Source: Alphaproteobacteria bacterium (GTDB lineage Bacteria; Pseudomonadota; Alphaproteobacteria; Bin95). From it: a DNA stretch of 64,000 nt. Below, one piece after another: positions 44,591 through 53,083 of the stretch. The notes under the pieces are model-generated. The model did not search any database. It saw only the letters and a program-made list of their open reading frames with translations, and was not told the origin of the DNA. The DNA lies in the NCBI GenBank assembly GCA_020638555.1, contig JACKII010000004.1, positions 124,001 to 188,000 of the forward strand. The letters run 5' to 3'. The position numbers and the translations under genes were made by a program. Numbering within the stretch: the first letter of the stretch is position 1; the number at the start of each line of letters is the position of its first letter.

Positions 44591-45213
44591 CCCGCCTCCC
44601 CCAGGCGCAACCGGTGCGTGGGCGCAAATCCCAGGTCCTGATGCGTGGCGATCACCGCCATGCCGCCCATGGCACGGTGCGCCTCCACCGCCCGGGCAAA
44701 CGCATCGGTCGAGGCTGCATCCAGCGCCGTCGTCGGCTCGTCCAGCAGCCAGAGCGGCGCCGGAATGGCCACCAGACGCGCCAGGGCCAGCCGCCGCTTC
44801 TGCCCGGCCGACAACACCCGCGCCGGCAGGTCCAGCAGGTCGGCGATCGCGAACTGGGTGCTGGCCCGCTCCAGCGCCGCGGCATCGCCGCCGCCGGCGA
44901 GCCGCTGCCAGAAGGCGAGATTGGCGGCGACCGTCAACGCGCCCTTCACGGAATTGTGATGGCCGAGATAATGCAACCGGACGGTGTCATCCGGCGGCGC
45001 GGGTTTCCAGTCCACCCGACCTTCGGCGGCGGCCAGGAGTCCGGCAAGAATGCGCAACAACGTGGTTTTGCCGGTGCCGTTCGGGCCGGTCACGACCAGC
45101 GCATCGCCGGGCGCCAGGTCGAGATCGAGCCCGTCGAACAGCCATCGTTCGCCGCGCGCGCCGGCGAGGCCGCGGGCCTGAAATTGATAGCGAAAGTCGT
45201 TGTCTAGCACCAT
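44587..45213 (-). CDS. ccmA: haem exporter ATP-binding subunit CcmA
   Basis: The 208-residue ABC ATPase has Walker A GPNGTGKTT (43-51), the signature LSAGQKRRLALARL and Walker B LWLLDEPTTALD. The size matches the short CcmA type. It is the first gene of the nine-gene leftward ccm operon. A structured leader with a terminator lies just upstream. Confidence 0.95.
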   Translation of the reverse strand: MVLDNDFRYQFQARGLAGARGERWLFDGLDLDLAPGDALVVTGPNGTGKTTLLRILAGLLAAAEGRVDWKPAPPDDTVRLHYLGHHNSVKGALTVAANLAFWQRLAGGGDAAALERASTQFAIADLLDLPARVLSAGQKRRLALARLVAIPAPLWLLDEPTTALDAASTDAFARAVEAHRAMGGMAVIATHQDLGFAPTHRLRLGEAG

Positions 45214-45282
45214 GCGAGCCTCATAAACACCCCGGCCCGTCCTTGCCTAGAGGGTTCGGCAGCGCACCCCGGCAACCGCTCC

Positions 45283-45322
45283 AAAAAAAAGGCGGCCAGC
45301 GAAGGGGGCACTCGCTGGCCGC
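45283..45322 (-). terminator. canonical rho-independent terminator upstream of ccmA
   Basis: On the minus strand a perfect 11-bp stem (plus-strand GCGGCCAGCGA at 45292-45302 and TCGCTGGCCGC at 45312-45322, 9-nt loop) is followed by one C and eight T (plus-strand A at 45283-45290). It points toward ccmA and ends 70 nt before its start codon. Read on the plus strand it has no T-run. Confidence 0.85.
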
Positions 45323-45420
45323 AAGGAGGGCGGGAGTCTGGGTCCAGACTCGTGAAGACGGGCGAACAACAGACCGTCTTCCATGATCAGTCTGCGCCGT
45401 TCGGAGTCCCATTTCAAGGC
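45283..45420 (-). ncRNA. candidate small RNA or ccm leader/attenuator
   Basis: Three perfect hairpins lie in a row on the minus strand: GAAGACGG/CCGTCTTC (45354-45361 with 45374-45381), GAGTCTG/CAGACTC (45334-45340 with 45345-45351), and the 11-bp terminator stem. No gene that could use this terminator lies between it and the divergent gene at 45575, so the transcript it ends must be short. It may be an independent small RNA or a leader whose termination controls ccmA. I saw no 6S, SRP or known riboswitch signature. Confidence 0.4.
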
Positions 45421-45422
45421 TT

Positions 45423-45440
45423 ATCGTGTACGCACACGAT
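45423..45440. promoter_or_regulatory. operator-like inverted repeat
   Basis: ATCGTGT-ACGC-ACACGAT is a perfect 7-bp inverted repeat with a 4-nt centre. It lies between the candidate RNA and the divergent hypothetical gene in a locally AT-richer stretch. It could bind a dimeric regulator serving either direction. Confidence 0.4.
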
Positions 45441-45574
45441 TCATGATTTGCTGCCGAAACTTTGTGCCTCTGCTATTGTAACCGGCTGAGCCGTGCCCAA
45501 ATTTACCGCACGTTCAGGGTTGGAATACCGAAGAGGGCCGGGCCGTGACCGAGGTCCGATGGAGAAGTTTAGCA

Positions 45575-46135
45575 ATGAAACACAGTGTAGCCGCCCTGGT
45601 GGCCACTGCCGTTGCAACCGTGGGCATTGCCATGGCGATTTCCGCGGATCGGGCCGCGCCGACGAGGGCGCCGACGGACGTTAACGCCATCGCCCAGGAA
45701 GACCCGGCATCGGCGCTGTGGACGGCCGCGCGGCAGTTGACGGCAGCGCCGGTGCGGGAGGATTCGCTGCGCGAGACCGCGGCGGTGGGTGGCCAGTGGG
45801 TCGACTCCGCCAGTGCGCCGGCCTCCGTGGCCGGCCGCGAAGGCACCGTGCGCGTCGCCCGCTATTACGGCGCGAGTGAGGACGCGGATGCCGCGGCGCT
45901 GTTGGCCGCGCCGGAACCGCCGGTCGAATGGATCGCCATCGGCTTCAAGCCCGCGGACTCCGCCGGTTCCTGGCATTGGATCCGTTACCGCCCCGACGGT
46001 TCGGCCCTGCCCGCAGCGCCCGCCAAGCCCGTCGCCGTCAAACCCATGAGCAGCGCCGAGCCCGTTCAGGGGCCGTGCAGCAGCGAAGACCCGCCCTGCA
46101 TCGCGCAGGCAGAAGGAGCAGCGACCAACTGCTGA
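45575..46135 (+). CDS. secreted or membrane-anchored hypothetical protein
   Basis: The 186-residue product starts with a hydrophobic signal or anchor (MKHSVAALVATAVATVGIAM). An acidic, alanine-rich region with EWIAIGFKPADSAGSWHWIR and a proline/alanine tail ending in two Cys-containing stretches (GPCSSEDPPC and a final Cys) follow. No family is recognised. GGAGAAG precedes the ATG by 9 nt; a GTG at 45545 would add ten residues. Confidence 0.65.
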   Translation: MKHSVAALVATAVATVGIAMAISADRAAPTRAPTDVNAIAQEDPASALWTAARQLTAAPVREDSLRETAAVGGQWVDSASAPASVAGREGTVRVARYYGASEDADAAALLAAPEPPVEWIAIGFKPADSAGSWHWIRYRPDGSALPAAPAKPVAVKPMSSAEPVQGPCSSEDPPCIAQAEGAATNC

Positions 46136-46158
46136 CGTATTGAATAGACAGCGAGATC

Positions 46159-46238
46159 GGACGGCTTACCCCCCCATGGCCGTCCGTAGGCCGGGCCGGC
46201 CCACCCATGCCCTGCACTCTCTCGTGGCCGGCCCGGCC
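46159..46238. terminator. two tandem GC-rich inverted repeats (putative terminator region)
   Basis: GGACGGC/GCCGTCC (46159-46165 with 46179-46185) is followed by a perfect 13-bp G/C-only repeat GGCCGGGCCGGCC / GGCCGGCCCGGCC (46189-46201 with 46226-46238, 24-nt loop). There is no T-run. They probably insulate the hypothetical gene from the amidohydrolase. Confidence 0.45.
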
Positions 46239-46353
46239 GCCCTTGCCTCGATCTTGTCTCGGCGGCGGTCGTAACTGCATCCCACCCTTGTCCCACACCC
46301 CGATCCGGTAAACAATCCCCGGCATGCCCCGCCCCGATCCGAGGACGCCGCCC

Positions 46354-47820
46354 ATGCCAGAGATTGCCCCCGCAACCGCCCCTGCGAGCGCAACGGTCAT
46401 CCGCAACGCGGCCTGGGCCGTGGTCTGGGATGCCGCCAACGGGCGTCACGCCTATGCCCGCGACGTGGACGTCGCCTTTGCCGGCGGCGCCATCACCCAT
46501 ATCGGCAAGGACTATCGCGGACCGGCCGCCACCGAGATCGACGGCCGCGAGCGGCTGGTGCTGCCGGGCATGATCAACATCCACACCCACCCGACCAGCG
46601 AGCCGTTGCGCAAGGGCATCACCGACGAGACGCTGAGCCCCGGCTTCTGGCATTCCTCGCTCTACGAATACCTGACCGTGTTCGGCAATGACGGGCCGGG
46701 CAATGTCGCGGCCATGCGCGTCGCCCTGGCGGAGTTGCTGCGCTCGGGCGTGACGACGGTGGTGGACCTCTCGATTCCGTTCGATGGCTGGCTGGACGTG
46801 CTGGGCGGGGCCGGCATCCGCGCGGTCGCAGCACCCATGTTCCGCGACGCCCGCTGGTACACGGACGACGGCCACGAACTGAAATACGACTGGGACACGA
46901 GCGCCGGCCGCGAGGGCTTCGAGCGCGCGCTCCGCCTGATCGACCTGGCGAACCAGCATCCGAGCGGCCGGCTCTCCGGCATGGTCGCCCCGGCGCAGAT
47001 CGACACCTGCACGGCGGACCTGCTGCGCGACGCCCACGACGCCGCCGCCGAGCGCAACCTGCCCTTCCAGATCCACGCCGCCCAGAGCGTAACCGAATTC
47101 CACGAGATGCAGCGCCGCCACGGCCGCTCGCCGATCCAGTGTATGGCGGAGCTGGGCGTACTGACCGACCGCTCGATCATCGGCCACGGGATTTTCCTGG
47201 ACCATCACCCCTGGCTGCACTGGACGACGCGGGCCGACCTGGGACTGCTGGCGGACCGGGGGGCGACGGTCGCGCACTGCCCGACCGTGTTCGTGCGCCG
47301 GGGCATCGCGCTGAACACGTTCGGCGAGTATGGCCGGCGCGGCATCAATCTGGGCATCGGCACCGATACCTACCCGCACAACTATCTGGATGAGTTGCGC
47401 ACGGCCCTCTACACGGCGCGCTCGGTGGCGGGCTCGGTGGCGGACCTGACCACGGGCAATGTGTTCGACGCGGCGACCATCGGCGGCGCGCGGGCGCTGC
47501 GGCGGGATGACATCGGCCGGCTGGCGGAGGGCGCGCGGGCGGACCTGGTGCTGGTGGACCTCAAGCACCCGGCGATGATGCCGGTACGCGAACCGCTCCG
47601 CAGCCTGATCTATGTCGCCCAGGACCGGGCGGTGCGCGACGTGTATGTCGACGGCGAGCCGGTGGTGCGCGACGGCGCGTGCCTGACCATCGACCTCGCG
47701 GCAGAGAGCCAGGCGCTGGAAGAGGCGCAGGCGCGCTCCATGGCGAAGGTGCCGGAGCGCGACTGGGCGGGGAGGACGACGGACGAGTTGGCGCCGATGG
47801 TGCTGCCGGTGGTGGGGTAA
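46354..47820 (+). CDS. amidohydrolase, TRZ/ATZ (cytosine deaminase-like) family
   Basis: The 488-residue metal-dependent hydrolase has the HxH pair in NIHTHPTSEP, a ligand His in QIHAAQSVTEFHEM, a second in GHGIFLDHHPWLHW and the catalytic Asp in LGIGTDTYPHNY, giving a complete site. Relatives deaminate or dechlorinate heterocycles. GAGGAC lies before the ATG at 46354; an ATG ten codons upstream is also in frame. Hydrolases of carbamoyl compounds further right suggest a nitrogen-heterocycle pathway. Confidence 0.87.
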   Translation: MPEIAPATAPASATVIRNAAWAVVWDAANGRHAYARDVDVAFAGGAITHIGKDYRGPAATEIDGRERLVLPGMINIHTHPTSEPLRKGITDETLSPGFWHSSLYEYLTVFGNDGPGNVAAMRVALAELLRSGVTTVVDLSIPFDGWLDVLGGAGIRAVAAPMFRDARWYTDDGHELKYDWDTSAGREGFERALRLIDLANQHPSGRLSGMVAPAQIDTCTADLLRDAHDAAAERNLPFQIHAAQSVTEFHEMQRRHGRSPIQCMAELGVLTDRSIIGHGIFLDHHPWLHWTTRADLGLLADRGATVAHCPTVFVRRGIALNTFGEYGRRGINLGIGTDTYPHNYLDELRTALYTARSVAGSVADLTTGNVFDAATIGGARALRRDDIGRLAEGARADLVLVDLKHPAMMPVREPLRSLIYVAQDRAVRDVYVDGEPVVRDGACLTIDLAAESQALEEAQARSMAKVPERDWAGRTTDELAPMVLPVVG

Positions 47821-47909
47821 GGGGTTGACGGCTTTCTCCGCACTAATCCGTTTCCATTATTGCCTAGAGTAGAAGAAACCCTTGATAGTAAATAGGATGC
47901 CTCACTCCA

Positions 47910-49292
47910 GTGAATATAGATCAAGACGAAGTCTCTCAGGTCGTAGCTATTATCGAAGATTGTGCACGAATCCAATCGCTGATTAAGAGTGATCGTGAGG
48001 CAGCAATAAATGAAATCAAAATTCTAAGCATGCTACCCCACCCTTCTGGGCTAGGTTCGATGCCGATCGGCCGGGAAGCCTCCGACCGAATATTTAAGTT
48101 GGCACTTAGGGCAAGGCACGCGCACGGTTTGGAACGTCGTGTCTCACTCCAGAACGTCAGGAAACCGCTTGAAAGCGAACTCGTGAAGCGATTCTTCAAA
48201 GAGCGCCGCCCAGTTAATCATCAGCAGGTCAATCGCCTGCTATCTTCGGCGGCGAGGGCCGCCGAGCGAAATTGCCAGGACAGAACCTATTACATCCCGA
48301 TCAGGTTTGCGTCTACGCAAGAACCGAACTGTTTGTCACTCGGACCAGTGAACCTGATGACGCGGAAGACAGCATGGTCCAAGCTGTCGACTGCTGGGCG
48401 CGCCTATGCCAGAAAGTATACAGACCAGAGTAATCGAGGCATATCTCGAATGTTGATTCGTGATTCACTCGAATATTATCGAAATTTCAACTGGATCGCT
48501 GAGGTCCAAATCAAGGGATGCGATCAAGAGACAGCAGAGGCGGCTGCCTTCAAGGCCGTTGGATCAGCAATAGACTGCCTCCATATCATCTTATCTTACC
48601 GATACTCTCAAAAGCTGCGCATCGGCGGACTTGGGTTGCGCTCCGACCGACGCGCCTTGGTTCAACTGGACCAAAATGGCGAGATGGAGATTTCCAGCTC
48701 ACATGGTTGGTTTGAGCAAGCTGGACTCGCTGAGGGATGGTCAAAAATATTTGAGGAAAGACAATATAGGAAATGATGCGCCTTACTGGAATTGCATTGC
48801 AATGTCGCTCTGATCCAACCATCAAACGCCCGTTGTGCGAACGTTACCTTGATGCAGCGACGTGGTTCGGCGAAGCTTGTAAGAGACGATGTTCTGTCGT
48901 CTCGAGCCGTGAAGTATGTAGCTGCAATTGAGCGCATATTAACCGCTGAAAGACAAAAACATATTGAGAAAACTATCTCAATCAGAGCGGCAGATTTACT
49001 ATTTGACCATAAACGACCCAGAGGGTGGGAAGATAACAAAAACAAAATTCTTACGGCATATAAGCTACGATCTGACTTGCTCCACGGAGCCATATCACCT
49101 CATGACGAAATTGTCGCTCAAGGTATTAATAATTGCGGCGATATTGCCGAGGATATACTTCGCATTATCTTGTTCCGACTAGGCAAGGATGCTCTACTGA
49201 TGGAAGAAGCATCCGATAAGCGATATAAAAATTGGCTTGATCGAATAAGGGAGCACGTGGCGTCAATGATGCCACCAGTGGAGCCACATTAG
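47910..49292 (+). pseudogene. HEPN (Apea-like) domain protein gene interrupted by one in-frame TGA
   Basis: Two frames, 47910-48776 (288 codons from a GTG) and the one continuing to 49292, are in the same phase and separated only by TGA at 48774-48776. Read through, they give one product of about 460 residues. The C-terminal part has AVKYVAAIERILTAERQ and YKLRSDLLHG, where Arg (codon at 49068) and His (49083) fit the HEPN R-x4-6-H ribonuclease motif, in an Apea-like context. The DNA is distinctly AT-rich (about half AT) against neighbours near 70% GC and its codons differ, so it was probably acquired. Whether the TGA is inactivating, read through or a sequence error is open. Confidence 0.7.
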
Positions 49293-49303
49293 GGATTCAC
49301 CCC

Positions 49304-49942
49304 ATGTCCTCTGACGTCTATGCCCGCCAGAATTTTGGCAACCGGGTCGGGCTCGGCCGGAAGCCGGCGCTGCTGATCGTCGATTTCCAGGTGGGCTTTG
49401 CCGATCCGGACGTGTTCGGCGGCGGCAATGTCCGGGACGCCATCGCCGCCACCATCCCCCTGCTCCGCGAGGCCCGCGCCCTTGGCCTTCCCGTCGCCTA
49501 CACCCGCGCCGTGTTTGCCGACGATGGCTCGGACACCGGCGTGTTCGGCCTGAAGGTGCCGGGGCTGAAGCGGCTGACGGATGCCGCCCCGATCTCGCAA
49601 ATCGTGCCGGAACTGGCGCCCGCGCCCGGCGAGTATGTGGTGCGCAAGACCGGGCCCAGCGCGTTTTTCGGCACCTCGCTCGCGGCCTGGCTGAACGCCA
49701 AGGGGGTGGACTCGCTGCTGGTGACCGGCGCCACCACCTCCGGCTGCGTGCGGGCGAGCGTGGTGGACGCCATCAGCTACAATTACCGCACCGCCGTCGT
49801 CACCGACTGCTGCGGCGACCGGGCGCTGGAGCCGCACGAGGCGAACCTGTTCGATATGGGCCAGAAATACGCCGACCTGCTGACCGCCGAGGAGGCCATC
49901 GCCGCCCTCCGCGCCGTGGTCGGCCGCAACCGGGAGACCTGA
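49304..49942 (+). CDS. isochorismatase-family cysteine hydrolase (N-carbamoylsarcosine amidase-like)
   Basis: The 212-residue protein has the catalytic triad Asp27 (LLIVDFQVGF), Lys115 (VVRKTGPSAFFGT) and Cys148 (TGATTSGCVRAS), with the cis-peptide GATTSGC region complete. The N-carbamoylsarcosine amidase/ureidoacrylate-type subgroup fits best. It starts just after the AT-rich HEPN insert and is followed 4 nt later by a racemase-fold gene. Confidence 0.9.
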   Translation: MSSDVYARQNFGNRVGLGRKPALLIVDFQVGFADPDVFGGGNVRDAIAATIPLLREARALGLPVAYTRAVFADDGSDTGVFGLKVPGLKRLTDAAPISQIVPELAPAPGEYVVRKTGPSAFFGTSLAAWLNAKGVDSLLVTGATTSGCVRASVVDAISYNYRTAVVTDCCGDRALEPHEANLFDMGQKYADLLTAEEAIAALRAVVGRNRET

Positions 49943-49946
49943 TGCC

Positions 49947-50693
49947 ATGGTCGATGCCCTCGGCTATCGCCGCAAACTCGCCGTCGTCGCGCCCTCCACC
50001 AACACGGTGGTGCAGCCGGAATTCGACCGCATGGCGCCCTACGGCGTCACCAACCATTTCAGCCGCATCCACATTCCCGACGACCCGCTCGGCTCCGACG
50101 CGGATTTCGAGCAACTGATGGTGCGCATCCGCGCCGAGCTGATGCAGGCGGTCGACCGCGCGATGACCGCCCGGCCGGACTATCTCATCATGGGCATGTC
50201 GTCCGAGACCTTCTGGGGCGGGCTCGCCGGCTCGCAGGAGCTGGAGGCGAAGCTGAAGGCGCGCTCGGGCCTGGAGGTGGCCATGGGCTCGGACGCCTGC
50301 CAGGCGGCGCTGTGTGCCTATGGCGACATCAAGCGCATCAGCGTGGTCACGCCCTACATGCCGGTGGGCGACGAGGAAGTGCGGAAATTCTTCACCGATT
50401 GCGGCTTCGAGGTGCAGGCGATCTGCGGCCTGAAATGCCCGAGCCCCACCGGCATCGCCCATGTGGACGCCCGGACGCTGCGCGACGCCGTGCGCTCGGT
50501 CGACGACCCCCGGGTGGAGGCGATTTTGCAGGTGGGCACCAACCTCGCCTTCGCGCATATCGCGCCGATGGCGGAGTTCTGGCTCGACAAGCCGGTGCTG
50601 GCGGTGAACACGGCGACCTATTGGTGGGCGCTGCGCCAGAACGGCATTGCCGACCGGGTGGACGGATTCGGCAGCCTGTTGCGCGACCACTAA
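49947..50693 (+). CDS. Asp/Glu racemase-fold (maleate isomerase/AMDase-like) protein without the usual cysteines
   Basis: The 248-residue protein has the family start (VVAPSTNTVVQPEFDRM) and the two-domain repeat. The two positions that hold catalytic Cys in maleate isomerases read MGMSSETFW (near 82-90) and LQVGTNLAF (near 194-202), without Cys. It may use another mechanism, bind without isomerising, or be a decarboxylase-like variant. It is in an apparent operon with the isochorismatase-family amidohydrolase. Confidence 0.82.
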   Translation: MVDALGYRRKLAVVAPSTNTVVQPEFDRMAPYGVTNHFSRIHIPDDPLGSDADFEQLMVRIRAELMQAVDRAMTARPDYLIMGMSSETFWGGLAGSQELEAKLKARSGLEVAMGSDACQAALCAYGDIKRISVVTPYMPVGDEEVRKFFTDCGFEVQAICGLKCPSPTGIAHVDARTLRDAVRSVDDPRVEAILQVGTNLAFAHIAPMAEFWLDKPVLAVNTATYWWALRQNGIADRVDGFGSLLRDH

Positions 50694-50806
50694 TCCGGGA
50701 CGCCGCGGCATTCCGCGATTGCGGCGGATCGGCCTTCTTCTCTTTGCGCCCGCCGTCAGCGTTGCTATTGAGAACGATGGACGCAAAGGGAGGCCCGTGT
50801 CCGGCC

Positions 50807-51439
50807 ATGACAATTCACCTGCATCAGGGCGATCTGCCCGACGGCATCGACTGGGGCGACGCCGTCGCCATCGATTCCGAGACCATGGGCTTGATCCCGG
50901 GGCGGGACCGGCTGTGCCTCGTGCAACTGTCGGCCGGCGACGGCGACGCCCATCTGGTGCAATTCCGCCGCCCCGCCAGTGCCGACCTGCCCGACTACAG
51001 CGCGCCGAACCTGCGCCGGCTGCTGACCGACGGCGGTGTGACAAAAATTTTCCACTACGGCCGCTTCGATATCGCGGTGGTGCAACACTATATGGGAGTC
51101 GTCTGCACGCCGGTGTATTGCACCAAGATCGCCTCCAGGCTGGTCCGCACCTATACGGACCGGCACGGCCTGAAGGATATCTGCAACGAACTGCTGGGCG
51201 TGCAGTTGCAGAAGGAACAGCAGTCCTCCGACTGGGGGGCCGAGACGCTGAGCGACGCGCAATGCGCCTACGCCGCGGCCGACGTGCTGCATTTGCATCG
51301 GTTGCGCGCGGAATTGGACCGGCGCCTGGCGCGCGAAGGCCGCACCGCCCTGGCGGCGGCCTGTTTCGAATTCCTGCCGACCCGTGCGGCGCTGGATCTA
51401 GAAGGTTGGAGTGACGTTGACATCTTCGCCCACAGTTGA
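50807..51439 (+). CDS. rnd: ribonuclease D, short form
   Basis: The 210-residue 3'-5' exoribonuclease of the DEDD family has Asp23 and Glu25 in AIDSETMGL, Asp in FHYGRFDIAVV and the YAAADVLHLHRL motif with the final Asp. It lacks the HRDC domains of the long enzyme, as is common in alphaproteobacteria. The ATG at 50807 follows a purine-rich AAAGGGAGG. It overlaps kdsD by about 29 nt. Confidence 0.9.
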   Translation: MTIHLHQGDLPDGIDWGDAVAIDSETMGLIPGRDRLCLVQLSAGDGDAHLVQFRRPASADLPDYSAPNLRRLLTDGGVTKIFHYGRFDIAVVQHYMGVVCTPVYCTKIASRLVRTYTDRHGLKDICNELLGVQLQKEQQSSDWGAETLSDAQCAYAAADVLHLHRLRAELDRRLAREGRTALAAACFEFLPTRAALDLEGWSDVDIFAHS

Positions 51440-52415
51440 GGCCCCGGCCGACGCCGCCGCGATTCTGACCACCGCCCGCCGCGTGCTGCGCACCGAAGGA
51501 GCGGCGCTGGCGCAGATGGCCGACGAGATCGGCGATGCCTTCGCCCGCGCGGTCGAGGCGCTGGGGGGAATCGGCGGTCGCGTGGTCGTGACGGGCATGG
51601 GCAAGAGCGGCCACATCGCCCGCAAGATCGCCGCCACCATGGCCTCCACCGGCACGCCGGCCCAGTTCGTCCACCCGGCCGAGGCCAGCCATGGCGATCT
51701 GGGCATGGTCACCCGCGCCGACGCGCTGCTGGCGCTCTCCAATTCCGGCAACACGGCGGAACTGGGGGATGTGCTGGCCTACGCGAAGCGGCTGGCGCTG
51801 CCCATCGTCGCCATTACCGCGCGTGCGCCGTCCGCCCTGGCCGACGCCGCCACCGAAACCCTGTTGCTGCCGAACGCGGAGGAGGCCTGCCCGATGGGCC
51901 TCGCCCCCACCACCTCGACCACCGCGACCATGGCGATGGGCGACGCGCTGGCGGTGGCGCTCTTGGAGCGGCGCGGCTTTTCCGCCGAACAATTCCGCGC
52001 CCTGCATCCCGGCGGCACGCTGGGGCGGCGCCTGCTGCTGGTGCGCGACGTCATGCACGCCGACCTGCCGCTGGTGCAGGCCGATACGCCCATGAGCCAG
52101 GCGCTGGTGGCGATGACCGCCAAGAGCTTCGGCTGCGTCGGCGTCTGTGCCGCCGACGGCTCGCTGGCCGGGATCGTCACCGATGGCGACCTGCGCCGCC
52201 ATATGAGCAGCGACCTGCTGGAACGGCCGGCCGGCGCGATCATGACCGCGAACCCGCTCACCATCCGCGCCCAGGCGCTGGCGGTGGAAGCGCTGGCGCT
52301 GATGAACGACCGCCAGGTGACCAGCCTGTTCGTGTTGCCGCCGGACGCCGATGCCGGTGCCGCGCCCATCGGCATCATCCACATTCACGACTGCCTGCGG
52401 GCCGGCCTCTCATGA
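51411..52415 (+). CDS. kdsD: arabinose-5-phosphate isomerase
   Basis: This enzyme converts ribulose-5-phosphate to arabinose-5-phosphate for KDO and hence LPS synthesis. The 334-residue protein has an N-terminal SIS domain (VVTGMGKSGHIARKIAATMA, then LALSNSGNTAEL, and HPGGTLGRRLL). Two CBS domains follow (MHADLPLVQADTPM and MTANPLTIRAQALA). The GTG start follows GAAGGTTGGA within the end of rnd. Confidence 0.92.
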   Translation: MTLTSSPTVEAPADAAAILTTARRVLRTEGAALAQMADEIGDAFARAVEALGGIGGRVVVTGMGKSGHIARKIAATMASTGTPAQFVHPAEASHGDLGMVTRADALLALSNSGNTAELGDVLAYAKRLALPIVAITARAPSALADAATETLLLPNAEEACPMGLAPTTSTTATMAMGDALAVALLERRGFSAEQFRALHPGGTLGRRLLLVRDVMHADLPLVQADTPMSQALVAMTAKSFGCVGVCAADGSLAGIVTDGDLRRHMSSDLLERPAGAIMTANPLTIRAQALAVEALALMNDRQVTSLFVLPPDADAGAAPIGIIHIHDCLRAGLS

Positions 52416-53083
52416 CGGCGATCGCGGACCACAACGCCCGGCGCGACCGGATTTTCGAGGGAGGCGCGCGCCGCAGCCATGCCGGCGGCCGGGGCTATTC
52501 CCGCCTCGTGCGCTCGCTGCGGCTGCTGTTGCCGTTGCTGGCCGCCGGGTTGCTGGTGCTGGCGGTGTTGTGGCCGAGCCTGGACCTGCGTCACGCCGTG
52601 CTGCCGGACGCCGACAGTCTGAAGCTGGACGTCAACGACGCCCGTGAGGTGCGCATGCGCACCGCCCGCCTGGTCGGCGAAGACGAACAGGGCCAGCCCT
52701 ACGAACTGTCGGCGACCGAAGCGCGTCAGGGCGACGACGGCATCAACACCGTGCTGCTGGATCATCCCGCCGGCCGGATCGCCCTGCAGGACGGGGCCAA
52801 GCTCGACCTGGAAGCCACCAAGGGCGTGTTCGACCGCAAGGCCAAGGAATTGGATCTGTCCGGCGACGTGACCGTCCATCACGGCGACGGCTACCGGTTC
52901 GAGTCGGAGTCGGCGTCGGTCGACATCGACGCGGGCCGCGCGGTCGGCCATCAGCCGATCCACGGCAACGGACCCGAAGGCGAGATCCAGGGCGAGGGCT
53001 TCGAAATCCTCGACAAGGGCCGCACGGTCAAGATTCTCGGCAAGTCCCGCCTCCTCATCACCGAAGTGCCGGAGCAGAAGTGA
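52412..53083 (+). CDS. lptC: LPS export ABC transporter periplasmic protein LptC
   Basis: The 223-residue bitopic protein has an N-terminal cytoplasmic stretch, one membrane helix (about 33-53, LLLPLLAAGLLVLAVL) and a periplasmic beta-jellyroll part (EDEQGQPYELSATEARQG). It links LptBFG to LptA. It is coupled by 4-nt overlaps to kdsD and lptA. Confidence 0.9.
   Translation: MTAIADHNARRDRIFEGGARRSHAGGRGYSRLVRSLRLLLPLLAAGLLVLAVLWPSLDLRHAVLPDADSLKLDVNDAREVRMRTARLVGEDEQGQPYELSATEARQGDDGINTVLLDHPAGRIALQDGAKLDLEATKGVFDRKAKELDLSGDVTVHHGDGYRFESESASVDIDAGRAVGHQPIHGNGPEGEIQGEGFEILDKGRTVKILGKSRLLITEVPEQK

Noticed and set aside
45221..45412. A 63-codon minus-strand frame upstream of ccmA
   Set aside because: It reads through the terminator and hairpins, has no ribosome-binding site and shows no domain.
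45283..45420. 6S RNA, SRP RNA or tmRNA at the ccm leader
   Set aside because: The hallmark sequences (SRP GNAR-loop region, tmRNA tRNA-like ends, 6S central bubble) were not found.
48774..48776. The TGA in the HEPN gene as a selenocysteine codon
   Set aside because: No SECIS-like hairpin is evident just downstream, and the position is not a Cys/Sec site in any family I know.
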